Origin: Verrucomicrobiia bacterium
Lineage (GTDB): Bacteria > Verrucomicrobiota > Verrucomicrobiae > Limisphaerales > UBA11358
NCBI GenBank assembly: GCA_030042375.1
Contig: JASHZU010000427.1
Span: 1 to 7,860 of the forward strand
DNA length: 7,860 nucleotides
Direction of reading: 5' to 3'
A model generated the notes under the pieces. It was given only the letters and a program-made list of their open reading frames with translations. It had not been told where the DNA came from and did no database searches. Numbering within the stretch: position 1 is the first letter of the stretch; the number at the start of each line of letters is the position of its first letter. Both the position numbers and the translations under genes were made by a program. Below are positions 1 to 7,617 of the stretch, in pieces.

Positions 1-1137
1 GCCGGCGTAAAGAATGAATTGATTTGTGACCCCAGTCTCCTGCCGACACTGACGAACGCTCCTTACAACCTCTCAATTAACGACGACCTGCGGGGACGGT
101 TTTCAAACAAATATCAGGTCTATGGTTACCTCTACACGAATTACTGGTCTCTCTGTACCCACCGGATCATTGCCGGCCTGGAAACCAATTTGGATGGCAA
201 TCTGCGTGATTACTTGGTCGCAGTAAAATCAGCCACAGTTTGGCTGGATCCGGGCACGGCCCAGGACGCGACGCTGTTAGGCATGTTTGTTTCCGATATG
301 AGTCCCGTCAACGGCGTCTATATGGGATGGTGGCCAAACGAAGGCAACGGCTTGACCTGGATTGCCAACTACGGAATTCCGGTATTGGCCAGCGATTTTT
401 TCCGCAACGGTTCCGTTTTCAGCGGCGTTTCGCGTACGATCAACGTTCCGCCTGTTCCGCCTCCGCCCCCGCTTCAGAACAAAGTCTATATCGCGCTTGT
501 TGTCAGTGATGGTGATAACGCTCAATACATGGAACATGTGATGAACATGTGGTGGCAGGATCCCGCCCGCGGCACCCTCCCGCTAAGCTGGACCGCCGAC
601 CCGCTGGTTTCAGAGTTTGATCCCGCCATGCTAAATTATTATTGGAGCACAGCGTCCACCAATGATTGCCTGATCGCCGGGCCATCCGGCGCGGGTTACG
701 CGCATCTTGAGCTTTGGAATTCGGCGAACTTAACGACCTTTGCCAACACTTCTGATGGTTATCTGCAACGCGCTGGCATGCGTGCGATTACTGTTTGGGA
801 TGAGGTAAACACCGGCATTGCCCAGGCCTTTGCCACGAATTGTCCTACCTTGCTTGGTCTGCTGGATCAAAGCGGCACTTACAATGCGGTGAACGATGGG
901 CTGCAGACGATTGCATTGAATCCCACTTACGCTTCGACCACGAACCAAATCATTTCCGCCATCAGCAGCGCGTCGCAGGGTTGGAATGGTACAGCCCCTC
1001 TTTTCATCGTCGCGCAAGGGGTTTCCTGGGACTTGACTCCGACTGACTTCTCAAGCGTCGTTGCCGCCTTTAATACGAGCGAATATCAATTCATCCGTGT
1101 TGATCAACTGTTTTTACTTTACCAGCAGGCCTATGGG
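1..1137 (+). other. GxGYxYP putative glycoside hydrolase region (N-terminally cut by the window)
   Basis: This is a protein-domain annotation inside the first gene. The order of short motifs fits the GxGYxYP family as I know it: VWLDPG (around 238-255), GWWPNEG, GIPVLASDFF, a proline-rich linker (about 442-474), then VVSDGDNAQYMEHVMNMWW, the segment DPARGTLPLSWT and the GPSGAGY glycine-rich motif. The two aspartates of SDGDN (508-510 and 514-516) are candidate functional residues; I do not know the family's proven catalytic residues. The fold beyond the motif continues to about 1130 (FIRVDQLFLLYQQAYG). The substrate is not deducible from the sequence. Confidence 0.78.
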
Positions 1138-4100
1138 CCGCCTTCGGTCATGACACTGCCCGCAACCAGAATCATCGCCAGCAGCGCCACGCTGGGGGGT
1201 GTCGTAACGGGAAACGCCACCAATACACTTGCCTGGCTCGAATGGGGAACGAACAGTAATTACGGTTCACGTAGCGCGGCGATCAGTGCCGGAAGCACTG
1301 CCACGTTAGTCAGCACAAACATTTCCGGTCTGGCTGCACACCAGATTTATCACTATCGCGCGGTTGGCAGCAATGTATTGGGGATGGCTTGGAGCGCGGA
1401 TAAACAATTTACCACCGGCGGACGATTAGAGGAATGGGGCAGCACCGCCAACGGCTTGAACAATTTCCCTTCGGGCCTGACCAATGTGGTTCGAATTGCC
1501 TGTGGCGCCAACCACGCATTAGCGCTCAATAATGATGGCACTGTCGTTGCCTGGGGAAACAATAATTTCGGACAAACCAATGTGCCTGCGGGACTGGCAA
1601 ACGTCATTGATATTTCTGCCGGGATTCAACACAGCATGGCGCTCTTGTCAAACGGCACGGTTGTAGCGTGGGGCGGCAATGCAGATGGGCAGACCAATGT
1701 GCCGGCGGGATTGACCAACATCGTCGCCATCGCAGCCGGCGGATATCACAGTTTGGCACTAAACGCCAACGGCACTGTGACCGCCTGGGGATATAACGTT
1801 TATGGGCAAACCAATGTGCCTGTGGGCCTGACTAATGTTATGGGTGTGGCTGCGGGATTTGGCCATAGCCTGGCCTTGTTGGCAAATGGAACTGTAGCTG
1901 CCTGGGGGGATAACGTTTTCGGACAAACCAATGTCCCCTCAGCCTTAAGTAATGTGACCGCTATCGCTGCGGGCGAATATGATAGCATCGCACTCAAGGC
2001 GAGCGGCAGCTCCTGGGCGAACCCTATCCCGGTCAGCAGATGGGTGGCCGATAGTCTTTCAGCAAACAATGGCTCATCGATTAGCAATTGGACTGATGTC
2101 ATAGGCGGCTCAGGCGCAACGCAAACCGCCTCCGGCAATCAGCCGCAACTCTACACCAATGTTCTCAACGGGCATAACACCGTGCGCTTTTCCAGCGCCG
2201 CTAGCCAGTATCTGACCGTGGCCGCGACGAATAGCGCGATTTCCGGGGCAGGGGATTTCACCATCGTCGTCGTATTCAGGACTTCGACGTTGGGAAACTC
2301 TTCGCTTTCCTTTTATGAGAACACCGGCCTGCTGGGTGCAGACGTGCCGGGGATTACTCAGGATTGGTCTTTTGTCATTAACGGCAATGAACTGGGAGCA
2401 GGATTAGGCGCCGGTAGCGGTTGCAGTGCGGACTTCAGCCTCTACGGTGGAAATGTCACGGATGGAAACCCGCACATTGGAGCCTATGTGCGTTCCGGCA
2501 ACATCATTCGTTTATATGTAGATGGTGTCATTGTTGCGGAAGCCACGGCCCTTTGCACGGCGGCCCGGGTGAATTGCCCTTTCGAAATCGGAGCCATGAC
2601 CACCGCGCCATATTTCTTCAACGGCGACATTGCTGAAATCCAGCTTTACAATCAGGCGTTGAATTCTATGGAAATGGCGAATCTCAATCAGGTTCTCGCC
2701 AACACATACGGCATGGCCGGAATTGCCGGGGCCCCTCTCAGCCGGTGGGTTGCTGATAGTCTTTCGGGAAATAACGGTTCTTCCGTCAGCAATTGGACCG
2801 ATAGTGTTGGCGGGGAGAATGCGACGCAAACTGTGGCCGGCAATCAACCTGAGCTATATACCAATGTCCTCAACGGTCACAGCACGGTCCGTTTCTCAAG
2901 CGCGGCAAGTCAGTATTTGACCGTCTCTGCGGCAGACAGCGCGATTTCCGGAGCCGGCAATTTTACAATTATCGTGGTATTCAGGACTTCCTCGTCCGGA
3001 AATTCTTCCTCCAATTTTTATGACAATACCGGTTTGCTGGGCGCTGATGTGCCGGGCGTCACGGAAGATTGGTCGTTTGTCATCAGTGGCAGCCAATTGG
3101 GCGCTGGCCTGGGTGCTGGCGCTGACGGATGCAGTTCGGATTTCAGCCTCTACGGTGGAAATGTGACGGACGGTAATCCCCACATCGCCATTTACGAGCG
3201 CAATGCCGACGCCGTCACTCTTTATGTGGACGGAACAATCGTGGCATCACAAAACGGGCTCTGCACCGATGCTCGAGTGGATTGTCCGTTCGATATTGGC
3301 TCAATGACCGGGCCGCAATATTTCTACAATGGAGATATTGCGGAAATCCGCATTTACAATCGAGCATTGACTCCTTTTGAAATCGCAGGACTCGATGAAA
3401 TCTTGTCTGCCATGTACGGGATTGGCGGGACGGCTGGTACTGTTGTCGCCTGGGGTAGCAATTCCAGCGGCCAGACCAATGTGCCCGTAAATCTGACAAA
3501 CGTCCTGGCCGTAACGAGCGGAAGCCAAAGTCTTTTCAACCTTGCATTGGGGGCGAATGGAACAGTTCTGGGATGGGGAAATAACAGCCAGGGCCAGACC
3601 AATGTTCCGGCCACCCTCACAAATGTTGCTGCGATTGCCGCCGGGGAAAGCTTCGGTATGGCCATCGGTAACCAGACGCCGTTTGCAAACAACGTAACGG
3701 CTTCAGGCTATATCAACCACGACCTGGCGTTTGCGCTCTCTGGTGCCGACCCGGATGGAAACCCATTAAGTTTCTATGTGACGAGTTTGCCGTCCGTGGG
3801 TGCCCTTTATCAATATTCCAGCGGCTCACGCGGTTCGCCCGTCACCTCTCCAAACACGATGGTCACCGACCCCTCCGGGCAACTCATATTTGCTCCAGCC
3901 AATGGAGGCACCGGCAGTCCTTACGCGAATTTTTCCTTTATGGCGAGTGATCCATTTTATAATTCAGCAACGGCGCAGGTAACCCTCAATATCGGTCTTC
4001 CGGCTGTCCCGCAATTCGATAATGTGCTTTGGGATTCAACAAACGGAAACTTCACTCTGAATTTTTCGGGTAGTTCAAATGCGACTTACAGCGTCTGGTC

Positions 4101-4227
4101 TTCGACCAACCTCTTTAATTGGGTAGACATCGGTACTGCCACCGAGGCACAACCGGGCGTCTATCAATTTATTGATTCTTCAGTCACAAACTTACCTCAA
4201 CGTTTTTATCGCCTTTCCGCCCCGTGA
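1..4227 (+). CDS. Giant modular secreted protein: GxGYxYP putative glycoside hydrolase + FN3 + RCC1-like propeller with LamG insert (5' partial)
   Basis: The frame is open from base 1, so the start and any signal peptide lie upstream; the TTG at 19 is unlikely to be the real start. About 1408 residues are visible. Domains: positions 1-1137 match the GxGYxYP putative glycoside hydrolase family, with a GWWPNE segment (325-342), ASDFF (388-402), a proline linker, NKVYIALVVSDGDN (478-519) and GPSGAGYAHL (679-708). The family-naming motif normally ends YP, and here reads HL. Then come an FN3-like domain (1138-1419), RCC1-like blades 1-5 (1420-2004), two LamG-like domains (2035-3435), blades 6-7 (3436-3672), a cadherin/Ig-like domain (3673-4005, with a SGADPDGNPLSF segment) and a tail ending QRFYRLSAP of a type I recall from verrucomicrobial surface proteins. 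It is probably exported or cell-surface and glycan-binding. Catalysis is only inferred, since the GxGYxYP family is labelled a putative hydrolase. The stop overlaps the next gene by 4 nt. Confidence 0.88.
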   Translation, partial: AGVKNELICDPSLLPTLTNAPYNLSINDDLRGRFSNKYQVYGYLYTNYWSLCTHRIIAGLETNLDGNLRDYLVAVKSATVWLDPGTAQDATLLGMFVSDMSPVNGVYMGWWPNEGNGLTWIANYGIPVLASDFFRNGSVFSGVSRTINVPPVPPPPPLQNKVYIALVVSDGDNAQYMEHVMNMWWQDPARGTLPLSWTADPLVSEFDPAMLNYYWSTASTNDCLIAGPSGAGYAHLELWNSANLTTFANTSDGYLQRAGMRAITVWDEVNTGIAQAFATNCPTLLGLLDQSGTYNAVNDGLQTIALNPTYASTTNQIISAISSASQGWNGTAPLFIVAQGVSWDLTPTDFSSVVAAFNTSEYQFIRVDQLFLLYQQAYGPPSVMTLPATRIIASSATLGGVVTGNATNTLAWLEWGTNSNYGSRSAAISAGSTATLVSTNISGLAAHQIYHYRAVGSNVLGMAWSADKQFTTGGRLEEWGSTANGLNNFPSGLTNVVRIACGANHALALNNDGTVVAWGNNNFGQTNVPAGLANVIDISAGIQHSMALLSNGTVVAWGGNADGQTNVPAGLTNIVAIAAGGYHSLALNANGTVTAWGYNVYGQTNVPVGLTNVMGVAAGFGHSLALLANGTVAAWGDNVFGQTNVPSALSNVTAIAAGEYDSIALKASGSSWANPIPVSRWVADSLSANNGSSISNWTDVIGGSGATQTASGNQPQLYTNVLNGHNTVRFSSAASQYLTVAATNSAISGAGDFTIVVVFRTSTLGNSSLSFYENTGLLGADVPGITQDWSFVINGNELGAGLGAGSGCSADFSLYGGNVTDGNPHIGAYVRSGNIIRLYVDGVIVAEATALCTAARVNCPFEIGAMTTAPYFFNGDIAEIQLYNQALNSMEMANLNQVLANTYGMAGIAGAPLSRWVADSLSGNNGSSVSNWTDSVGGENATQTVAGNQPELYTNVLNGHSTVRFSSAASQYLTVSAADSAISGAGNFTIIVVFRTSSSGNSSSNFYDNTGLLGADVPGVTEDWSFVISGSQLGAGLGAGADGCSSDFSLYGGNVTDGNPHIAIYERNADAVTLYVDGTIVASQNGLCTDARVDCPFDIGSMTGPQYFYNGDIAEIRIYNRALTPFEIAGLDEILSAMYGIGGTAGTVVAWGSNSSGQTNVPVNLTNVLAVTSGSQSLFNLALGANGTVLGWGNNSQGQTNVPATLTNVAAIAAGESFGMAIGNQTPFANNVTASGYINHDLAFALSGADPDGNPLSFYVTSLPSVGALYQYSSGSRGSPVTSPNTMVTDPSGQLIFAPANGGTGSPYANFSFMASDPFYNSATAQVTLNIGLPAVPQFDNVLWDSTNGNFTLNFSGSSNATYSVWSSTNLFNWVDIGTATEAQPGVYQFIDSSVTNLPQRFYRLSAP
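1420..2004 (+). repeat. RCC1-like blades 1-5, exact 117-bp (39-residue) period
   Basis: Five tandem units start at 1420, 1537, 1654, 1771 and 1888, each exactly 117 bases. The unit pattern is GTVxAWGxNxxGQTNVPxxLxNVxxIAAGxxHSxAL. Blade 1 is divergent (GRLEEWGS, and LNNFP instead of QTNVP), as is common for a first unit. Blade 5 has aspartate where the others have histidine (GEYDSIAL). The 39-residue spacing is shorter than the roughly 50 residues of classical eukaryotic RCC1 repeats. RCC1 repeats fold as blades of a beta-propeller, usually seven. The role here is probably protein or glycan binding and structural display. Confidence 0.9.
2035..2739 (+). repeat. LamG/concanavalin-like domain, copy 1 of a tandem pair
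   Basis: A unit of 235 codons begins at SRWVADSLS. It has the usual laminin-G/concanavalin A-like pattern: a buried early segment (NTVRFSSAASQYLTV), FTIVVVFRT, a central WSFVI strand, LYVDGVIVA, and the closing NGDIAEIQLYNQAL helix-strand signature. Such jelly-roll domains in secreted bacterial enzymes commonly bind carbohydrate. Three cysteines (in GCS, LCT and NCP) are conserved in copy 2 and could form a disulphide outside the cytoplasm. The next copy begins immediately, 705 bases downstream. Confidence 0.82.
2740..3435 (+). repeat. LamG/concanavalin-like domain, copy 2 of a tandem pair
   Basis: Begins at SRWVADSLSG and aligns with copy 1 over its whole length with one extra codon (GADGC versus GSGC). 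Counting by eye, about 165 of 231 aligned residues are identical (about 71 percent). The first three quarters and the NGDIAEI signature are well conserved; the last 23 residues have diverged strongly. A 23-base stretch is identical in both copies (2434-2456 and 3142-3164). This is an internal duplication. The unit ends right where RCC1 blade 6 begins. Confidence 0.82.
3436..3672 (+). repeat. RCC1-like blades 6-7, resuming after the LamG pair
   Basis: Two more units of the same type, starting at 3436 (GTVVAWGSN, 41 residues) and 3559 (GTVLGWGNN, about 38 residues), both keeping GQTNVP. They bring the total number of blades to seven, the usual number for an RCC1 propeller. Blade 6 is two residues longer than the standard 39, around TSGSQSLFNLAL, and blade 7 ends with GMAIGN before the cadherin-like domain begins. 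The similarity to blades 2-5 suggests that one array was split by the LamG insert rather than two arrays arising separately. Confidence 0.87.
4006..4224 (+). other. Verrucomicrobial-style C-terminal domain
   Basis: The last 73 residues read as a small beta-rich domain: FTLNFSGSSNATYSVWSSTN, then LFNWVDIG, then a PGVYQFIDSS strand, ending LPQRFYRLSAP. I recall this pattern (YxVxxSTNLxxW ... FxDxxxxxxxxRFYR near the terminus) as a recurrent ending of large secreted proteins in Verrucomicrobia, where it may serve in sorting or surface attachment. That role is inference. There is no LPXTG motif, PEP-CTERM tail or C-terminal membrane helix. Confidence 0.6.
4224..4227 (+). promoter_or_regulatory. 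GTGA stop/start overlap (translational coupling)
   Basis: The TGA stop of the modular gene (4225-4227) overlaps the GTG start of the next gene (4224-4226). The pyrimidine-rich bases upstream (4205-4223) contain no Shine-Dalgarno-like purine run, so translation of the second gene probably depends on ribosomes finishing the first. The GTG is preferred over the internal ATG at 4296 because only the GTG adds a signal peptide. Confidence 0.7.
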
Positions 4228-6392
4228 AACCAGATAACCTGTGCCGCATTCTGATATTTATTTGCGCCGCGGCCTTCCGTGGAAGCGGGGCAGATATGTC
4301 TTTTCCGTTGTATACAAATCCGCCTCAGGAACGAACCTGTTTTCAGACCGGCAAAGAATGGACGCCCCAGGGCAACCTCGCTTCGGATGTTGCCATCGTT
4401 TATGGCATCGATACGAATCTGCCCTCCCGCATCAATACCTGGCGCGCCCACGGCTATCATATCCAGGTGATGACGGGTGTGGCGTGGGGCGAATACCAGG
4501 ATTACCTCTATGGCCGTTTCGATGGCATAAACCATGAAGACGAGGCACAAACCGATCGCAACGGCAATAAGATTGGCCACGGCGGTGATGTTTATTACAT
4601 GTGCCCCGGAACCAATTATGGAAAATTTCTGTGCGTGGGAGTCAAACGCGCGCTGGATGCTGGTGCGGAGGCGATTTATTTGGAAGAACCGGAATTTTGG
4701 GATCGTGCTGGTTATTCCGAAGGCTTTAAACGTGAGTGGCGTGACTATTACCATGACGACTGGCAGCCGCCTCATAGTTCAGTGGACGCCCGCTGGCGCG
4801 CGGGCAAGTTAAAATATTTCCTTTATCGCCGTGCCCTGCAACAGGTGTTTGACTTCGTGCAGGCCTACAACCTGCAGAACGATCGCCACGTTCAGTGTTA
4901 TGTGCCTACGCACAGCCTGTTGAATTATGCCCAATGGTGTATCGTTAGCCCCGAATCCAGCCTGGCCCAATTAAACGGCTGTGACGGCTACATCGCGCAG
5001 GTTTGGACCGGCACCTCGCGCGAACCCAATCGCTATGCAGGCGATGTGCGCTCGCACACGTTTGAAACCGCTTTTCTTGAGTACGGTGCCATGCAAAACC
5101 TCGTTCGCGCCACCGGCCGTTCGGTTTGGTACCTGAACGATCCGATTGAGGACAACCCGGATCATGATTGGGAGGATTATCGTAACAACTGGGAATCCAC
5201 TCTTACTGCTTCGCTTTTTCAACCGGAGGTATTCAAATACGAAGTCGCCCCATGGCCGGAGCGGGTATTCGGCGGACGCTATCCGCGCTCGGCCCCGCCC
5301 GCGGATCGGCATCCCATACCGCCGGCTTATGCCACCGAATTGCAGACGGTCTTTAATGCGCTCAATGACATGAAGCAATCTCATGTGGAGTGGAACTGCG
5401 GGACGACCGGTGTTGGCGTATTGGTCAGCGATTCGCTGATGTTCGAGCGAGGTGAACCCACCCCCAGCGATCCGTGGTTGGGCAATTTTTATGGCATCGC
5501 GATGCCGTTGGTCATGCACGGCATTCCCGTTGCTCCCGTTCAACTCGAAAACGTTGTCGTTCCTCACTATCTCGATGGCTTTCGCGTTCTGTTTTTGAGT
5601 TATGACGGGCAAAAGCCCCTCTCGCCCGGCGTTCATCCGCCGCTGGCGGATTGGGTGAAGCGCGGCGGTGTCCTGGTATTTTGTGATGCCGACGCCGACC
5701 CGTATCTCGCCGTCCATGACTGGTGGAACACAAATGGCAAAAACTATCAAACACCGCGCCAACATCTTTTCGAATTGCTTGGACTCGATGATTCGGCTGC
5801 GCCGGATACATTTCACCGCATTGGCAAAGGCGGTCTTATCTGGCTGCGTCAACGTCCCGTTGATTTTTCATTGAATGAGCAAGGCGCAAACAAAGTCGTT
5901 GCCACGGCCCACACGGCTGCGAAAGAAATCGGCCTGCCCTGGCGCGAAACAAATTACCTCTTGCTGCGTCGCGGGCCTTATGTCATTGCCTCGGGGTTGG
6001 ATGAACCCATCGGTGGCCAGCCCGATGAATTGGACGGACATTTTATAGATCTCTTCGATCCTGGACTGCGCGTTCAGGAAAAAATCTCGCTCGTTCCCGG
6101 TGCGCGAGAATTTTTGGTGGACCTTGATTTGATATCTGGCCACGGGCCGCAATTAATCGCCTCGGCTTGCAGGGCCTTATTAAAACATCGCCTTCCTCAT
6201 CAAGCCACTTATATCGTGAATGGCGTTGGCGGCACGCCGGCCATTGTGCTCTTGAAAGCAAACACGCCTCCCCGTTCGATCACTTTAGACGGACAAAATC
6301 TGCAGGATTTTAATTATTCACCGAAGGACAAACTGCTGTGGATTCGATTTGAAAATATCGCACAACCCCAAACACTTTCCGTCAACCTTTGA
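4224..6392 (+). CDS. Secreted putative glycoside hydrolase of unassigned family (GH42-like layout)
   Basis: Protein of 722 residues. Residues 1-23 look like a Sec signal peptide (Lys2, hydrophobic core CRILIFICAAA, probable cut near GSGA-D). Residues about 30-350 read as an alpha/beta barrel: strand-like VAIVYG and HIQVMTGVAWGEY, then an acidic motif YLEEPEFW (152-159) with Glu154, Glu155 and Glu157 as catalytic candidates, followed by many surface aromatics and SVWYLND (300-306). Residues about 395-500 (TGVGVLVSD ... HGIPVAPVQLENV ... LADWVKRGGVLVF) resemble the class-I-amidotransferase-like domain found as domain B in GH42 beta-galactosidases. The last 70 residues look like a small beta domain. 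The barrel, GATase-like and beta order mirrors GH42, but I recognise no GH42 catalytic signature, so the family and substrate stay open. It is coupled to the upstream gene, with a GalM-family gene 61 bp downstream. Confidence 0.72.
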   Translation: MKPDNLCRILIFICAAAFRGSGADMSFPLYTNPPQERTCFQTGKEWTPQGNLASDVAIVYGIDTNLPSRINTWRAHGYHIQVMTGVAWGEYQDYLYGRFDGINHEDEAQTDRNGNKIGHGGDVYYMCPGTNYGKFLCVGVKRALDAGAEAIYLEEPEFWDRAGYSEGFKREWRDYYHDDWQPPHSSVDARWRAGKLKYFLYRRALQQVFDFVQAYNLQNDRHVQCYVPTHSLLNYAQWCIVSPESSLAQLNGCDGYIAQVWTGTSREPNRYAGDVRSHTFETAFLEYGAMQNLVRATGRSVWYLNDPIEDNPDHDWEDYRNNWESTLTASLFQPEVFKYEVAPWPERVFGGRYPRSAPPADRHPIPPAYATELQTVFNALNDMKQSHVEWNCGTTGVGVLVSDSLMFERGEPTPSDPWLGNFYGIAMPLVMHGIPVAPVQLENVVVPHYLDGFRVLFLSYDGQKPLSPGVHPPLADWVKRGGVLVFCDADADPYLAVHDWWNTNGKNYQTPRQHLFELLGLDDSAAPDTFHRIGKGGLIWLRQRPVDFSLNEQGANKVVATAHTAAKEIGLPWRETNYLLLRRGPYVIASGLDEPIGGQPDELDGHFIDLFDPGLRVQEKISLVPGAREFLVDLDLISGHGPQLIASACRALLKHRLPHQATYIVNGVGGTPAIVLLKANTPPRSITLDGQNLQDFNYSPKDKLLWIRFENIAQPQTLSVNL

Positions 6393-6440
6393 AACTTCAC
6401 ACCTCAAATAGAATTTTCGTAACATCAAACAACTAACAAC

Positions 6441-6446
6441 AAAGGG
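6441..6446 (+). promoter_or_regulatory. Ribosome binding site of the mutarotase gene
   Basis: AAAGGG lies 7 bases before the ATG at 6454, inside an A-rich leader. It is the only convincing Shine-Dalgarno-like element in the window and supports the ATG at 6454, which also gives a complete lipoprotein signal peptide. The 61-bp gap (6393-6453) has no clear hairpin terminator, so read-through from the upstream gene is expected. Confidence 0.55.
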
Positions 6447-6453
6447 TCAAACT

Positions 6454-7617
6454 ATGAAATCATTGTTCGCTAAATGTATTACGCTAACCGTTGTTGCGGC
6501 CACTGTCGTCATGGCTGGTTGCGCCACAAAATGCGCCAAATGCTCCAGCAATAGATGCTCAATCGCAAATGAACCATTTGGCACGACGCAGGATGGCACG
6601 CCGGTGGAAATCTATACCCTGCGCAATGAAAACGGCATGGAGGCAAGAATCATGACCTATGGCGGCATTATTCAATCCATCAAAGTGCCGGACCGGAACG
6701 GCCGTTTTGGTGATGTCACCCTCGGTTATGACACCCTCGACGGTTACCTGACCAATAGTCCTTACTTTGGCGCGCTCATCGGCCGTTATGGCAATCGCAT
6801 TGCCAAGGGACATTTCACTTTGGATGGCCAAGTATACACTCTGGCGACGAACAATGGGGTTAATTCACTTCACGGTGGACTCAAGGGTTTTGACAAGGTC
6901 GTTTGGAACGTTGCCGGGGCCGAAGTCGAAGACGATGGGCCTGAATTGGAATTGACCTATTTGAGCAAGGACGGCGAAGAAGGTTACCCCGGAAATTTGC
7001 AGGTCACGGCTACCTACAAGTTGATGGCCAAAGAAAATGTGCTGCAACTGAAGTTTAAAGCCACCACGGACAAGGACACCGTCATCAATCTCACTGCGCA
7101 CTCCTATTTTAATTTGGATGGCGGTGGTGGCGACGTTCTTAATCAGGTCGTTTATATTGATGCCGACCGATACACGCCTGTCGATAGTACGCTGATTCCC
7201 ACCGGTGAATTGGCTCCGGTCGCAGGAACGCCGTTTGATTTCCGTACACCCACCGCGATTGGCGCGCGCATCAGCGATGATAATGAGCAGCTCAAATTTG
7301 GAGGCGGCTACGACCATAACTGGGTCGTTAACCACCCGACGGGCAAATTGGCCCTCGACGCCCGCGTTACGGACCCCGCGAACGGCCGCGTCTTTGAAAT
7401 TTGGTCCACCGAACCCGGCCTTCAATTTTATTCGGGCAACTTTTTGGACGGCACTATCAAAGGCAAAGGCGGCGTGGCGTATCCTCATCGCGGCACCTTT
7501 GTGATGGAGCCTCAGCATTTCCCCGATTCCCCGAATCAACCCAATTTCCCTTCCACGGTGCTGCACCCGGGCGAAGTTTATCACAACACAATCCTGTATA
7601 AATTCAGCACGGAATAA
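6454..7617 (+). CDS. galM: Aldose 1-epimerase (galactose mutarotase family), exported as a lipoprotein
   Basis: This 387-residue protein interconverts the alpha and beta anomers of aldose sugars. The GalM fold and active site are complete: GRYGNRI (Arg111, Arg115), NSLHGG (His140), TAHSYFNLDG (His216, the expected general acid), GGYDHNW (Asp287) and MEPQHFPDSPN (Glu352, the expected general base), judged by analogy with the Lactococcus enzyme. The N-terminus (Lys2, hydrophobic 9-21, VMAGC) is a lipoprotein signal with lipidation at Cys23, so the enzyme should sit in a membrane facing the periplasm or the outside, unlike cytoplasmic GalM. Residues 23-35 hold four cysteines (23, 27, 30, 35), an unusual cluster. 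Removing the roughly 42-residue leader leaves about 345 residues, the usual family length. Sugar specificity cannot be read; the neighbouring GH125 gene suggests mannose or another glycan-derived hexose. Confidence 0.95.
   Translation: MKSLFAKCITLTVVAATVVMAGCATKCAKCSSNRCSIANEPFGTTQDGTPVEIYTLRNENGMEARIMTYGGIIQSIKVPDRNGRFGDVTLGYDTLDGYLTNSPYFGALIGRYGNRIAKGHFTLDGQVYTLATNNGVNSLHGGLKGFDKVVWNVAGAEVEDDGPELELTYLSKDGEEGYPGNLQVTATYKLMAKENVLQLKFKATTDKDTVINLTAHSYFNLDGGGGDVLNQVVYIDADRYTPVDSTLIPTGELAPVAGTPFDFRTPTAIGARISDDNEQLKFGGGYDHNWVVNHPTGKLALDARVTDPANGRVFEIWSTEPGLQFYSGNFLDGTIKGKGGVAYPHRGTFVMEPQHFPDSPNQPNFPSTVLHPGEVYHNTILYKFSTE

Noticed and set aside
19..21. TTG as the true start of the first gene
   Set aside because: The frame is open back to base 1, no ribosome binding site or signal peptide is present there, and the GxGYxYP-type sequence is already under way, so the gene begins upstream of the window.
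2035..3435. LamG pair as a recent mobile-element insertion
   Set aside because: No terminal inverted repeats, target duplication or transposase is seen; the boundaries match domain boundaries and the two copies have diverged, fitting domain shuffling and duplication.
4206..4775. Antisense open frame of 189 codons across the junction of the first two genes
   Set aside because: Has some hydrophobic stretches but is fully antisense to two better supported genes; treated as a shadow.
4971..5852. Antisense open frame of 293 codons on the minus strand
   Set aside because: It lies wholly within the 722-residue protein gene, whose protein has a signal peptide and ordered domain-like segments. The antisense product is rich in arginine and isoleucine with no family features.
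6389..6414. Possible sigma70 promoter before the mutarotase gene (TTGAAA and TAGAAT)
   Set aside because: The two hexamers are separated by only 14 bases, well under the usual 16-18, and the first overlaps the stop codon of the upstream gene. The match can arise by chance in AT-rich sequence.
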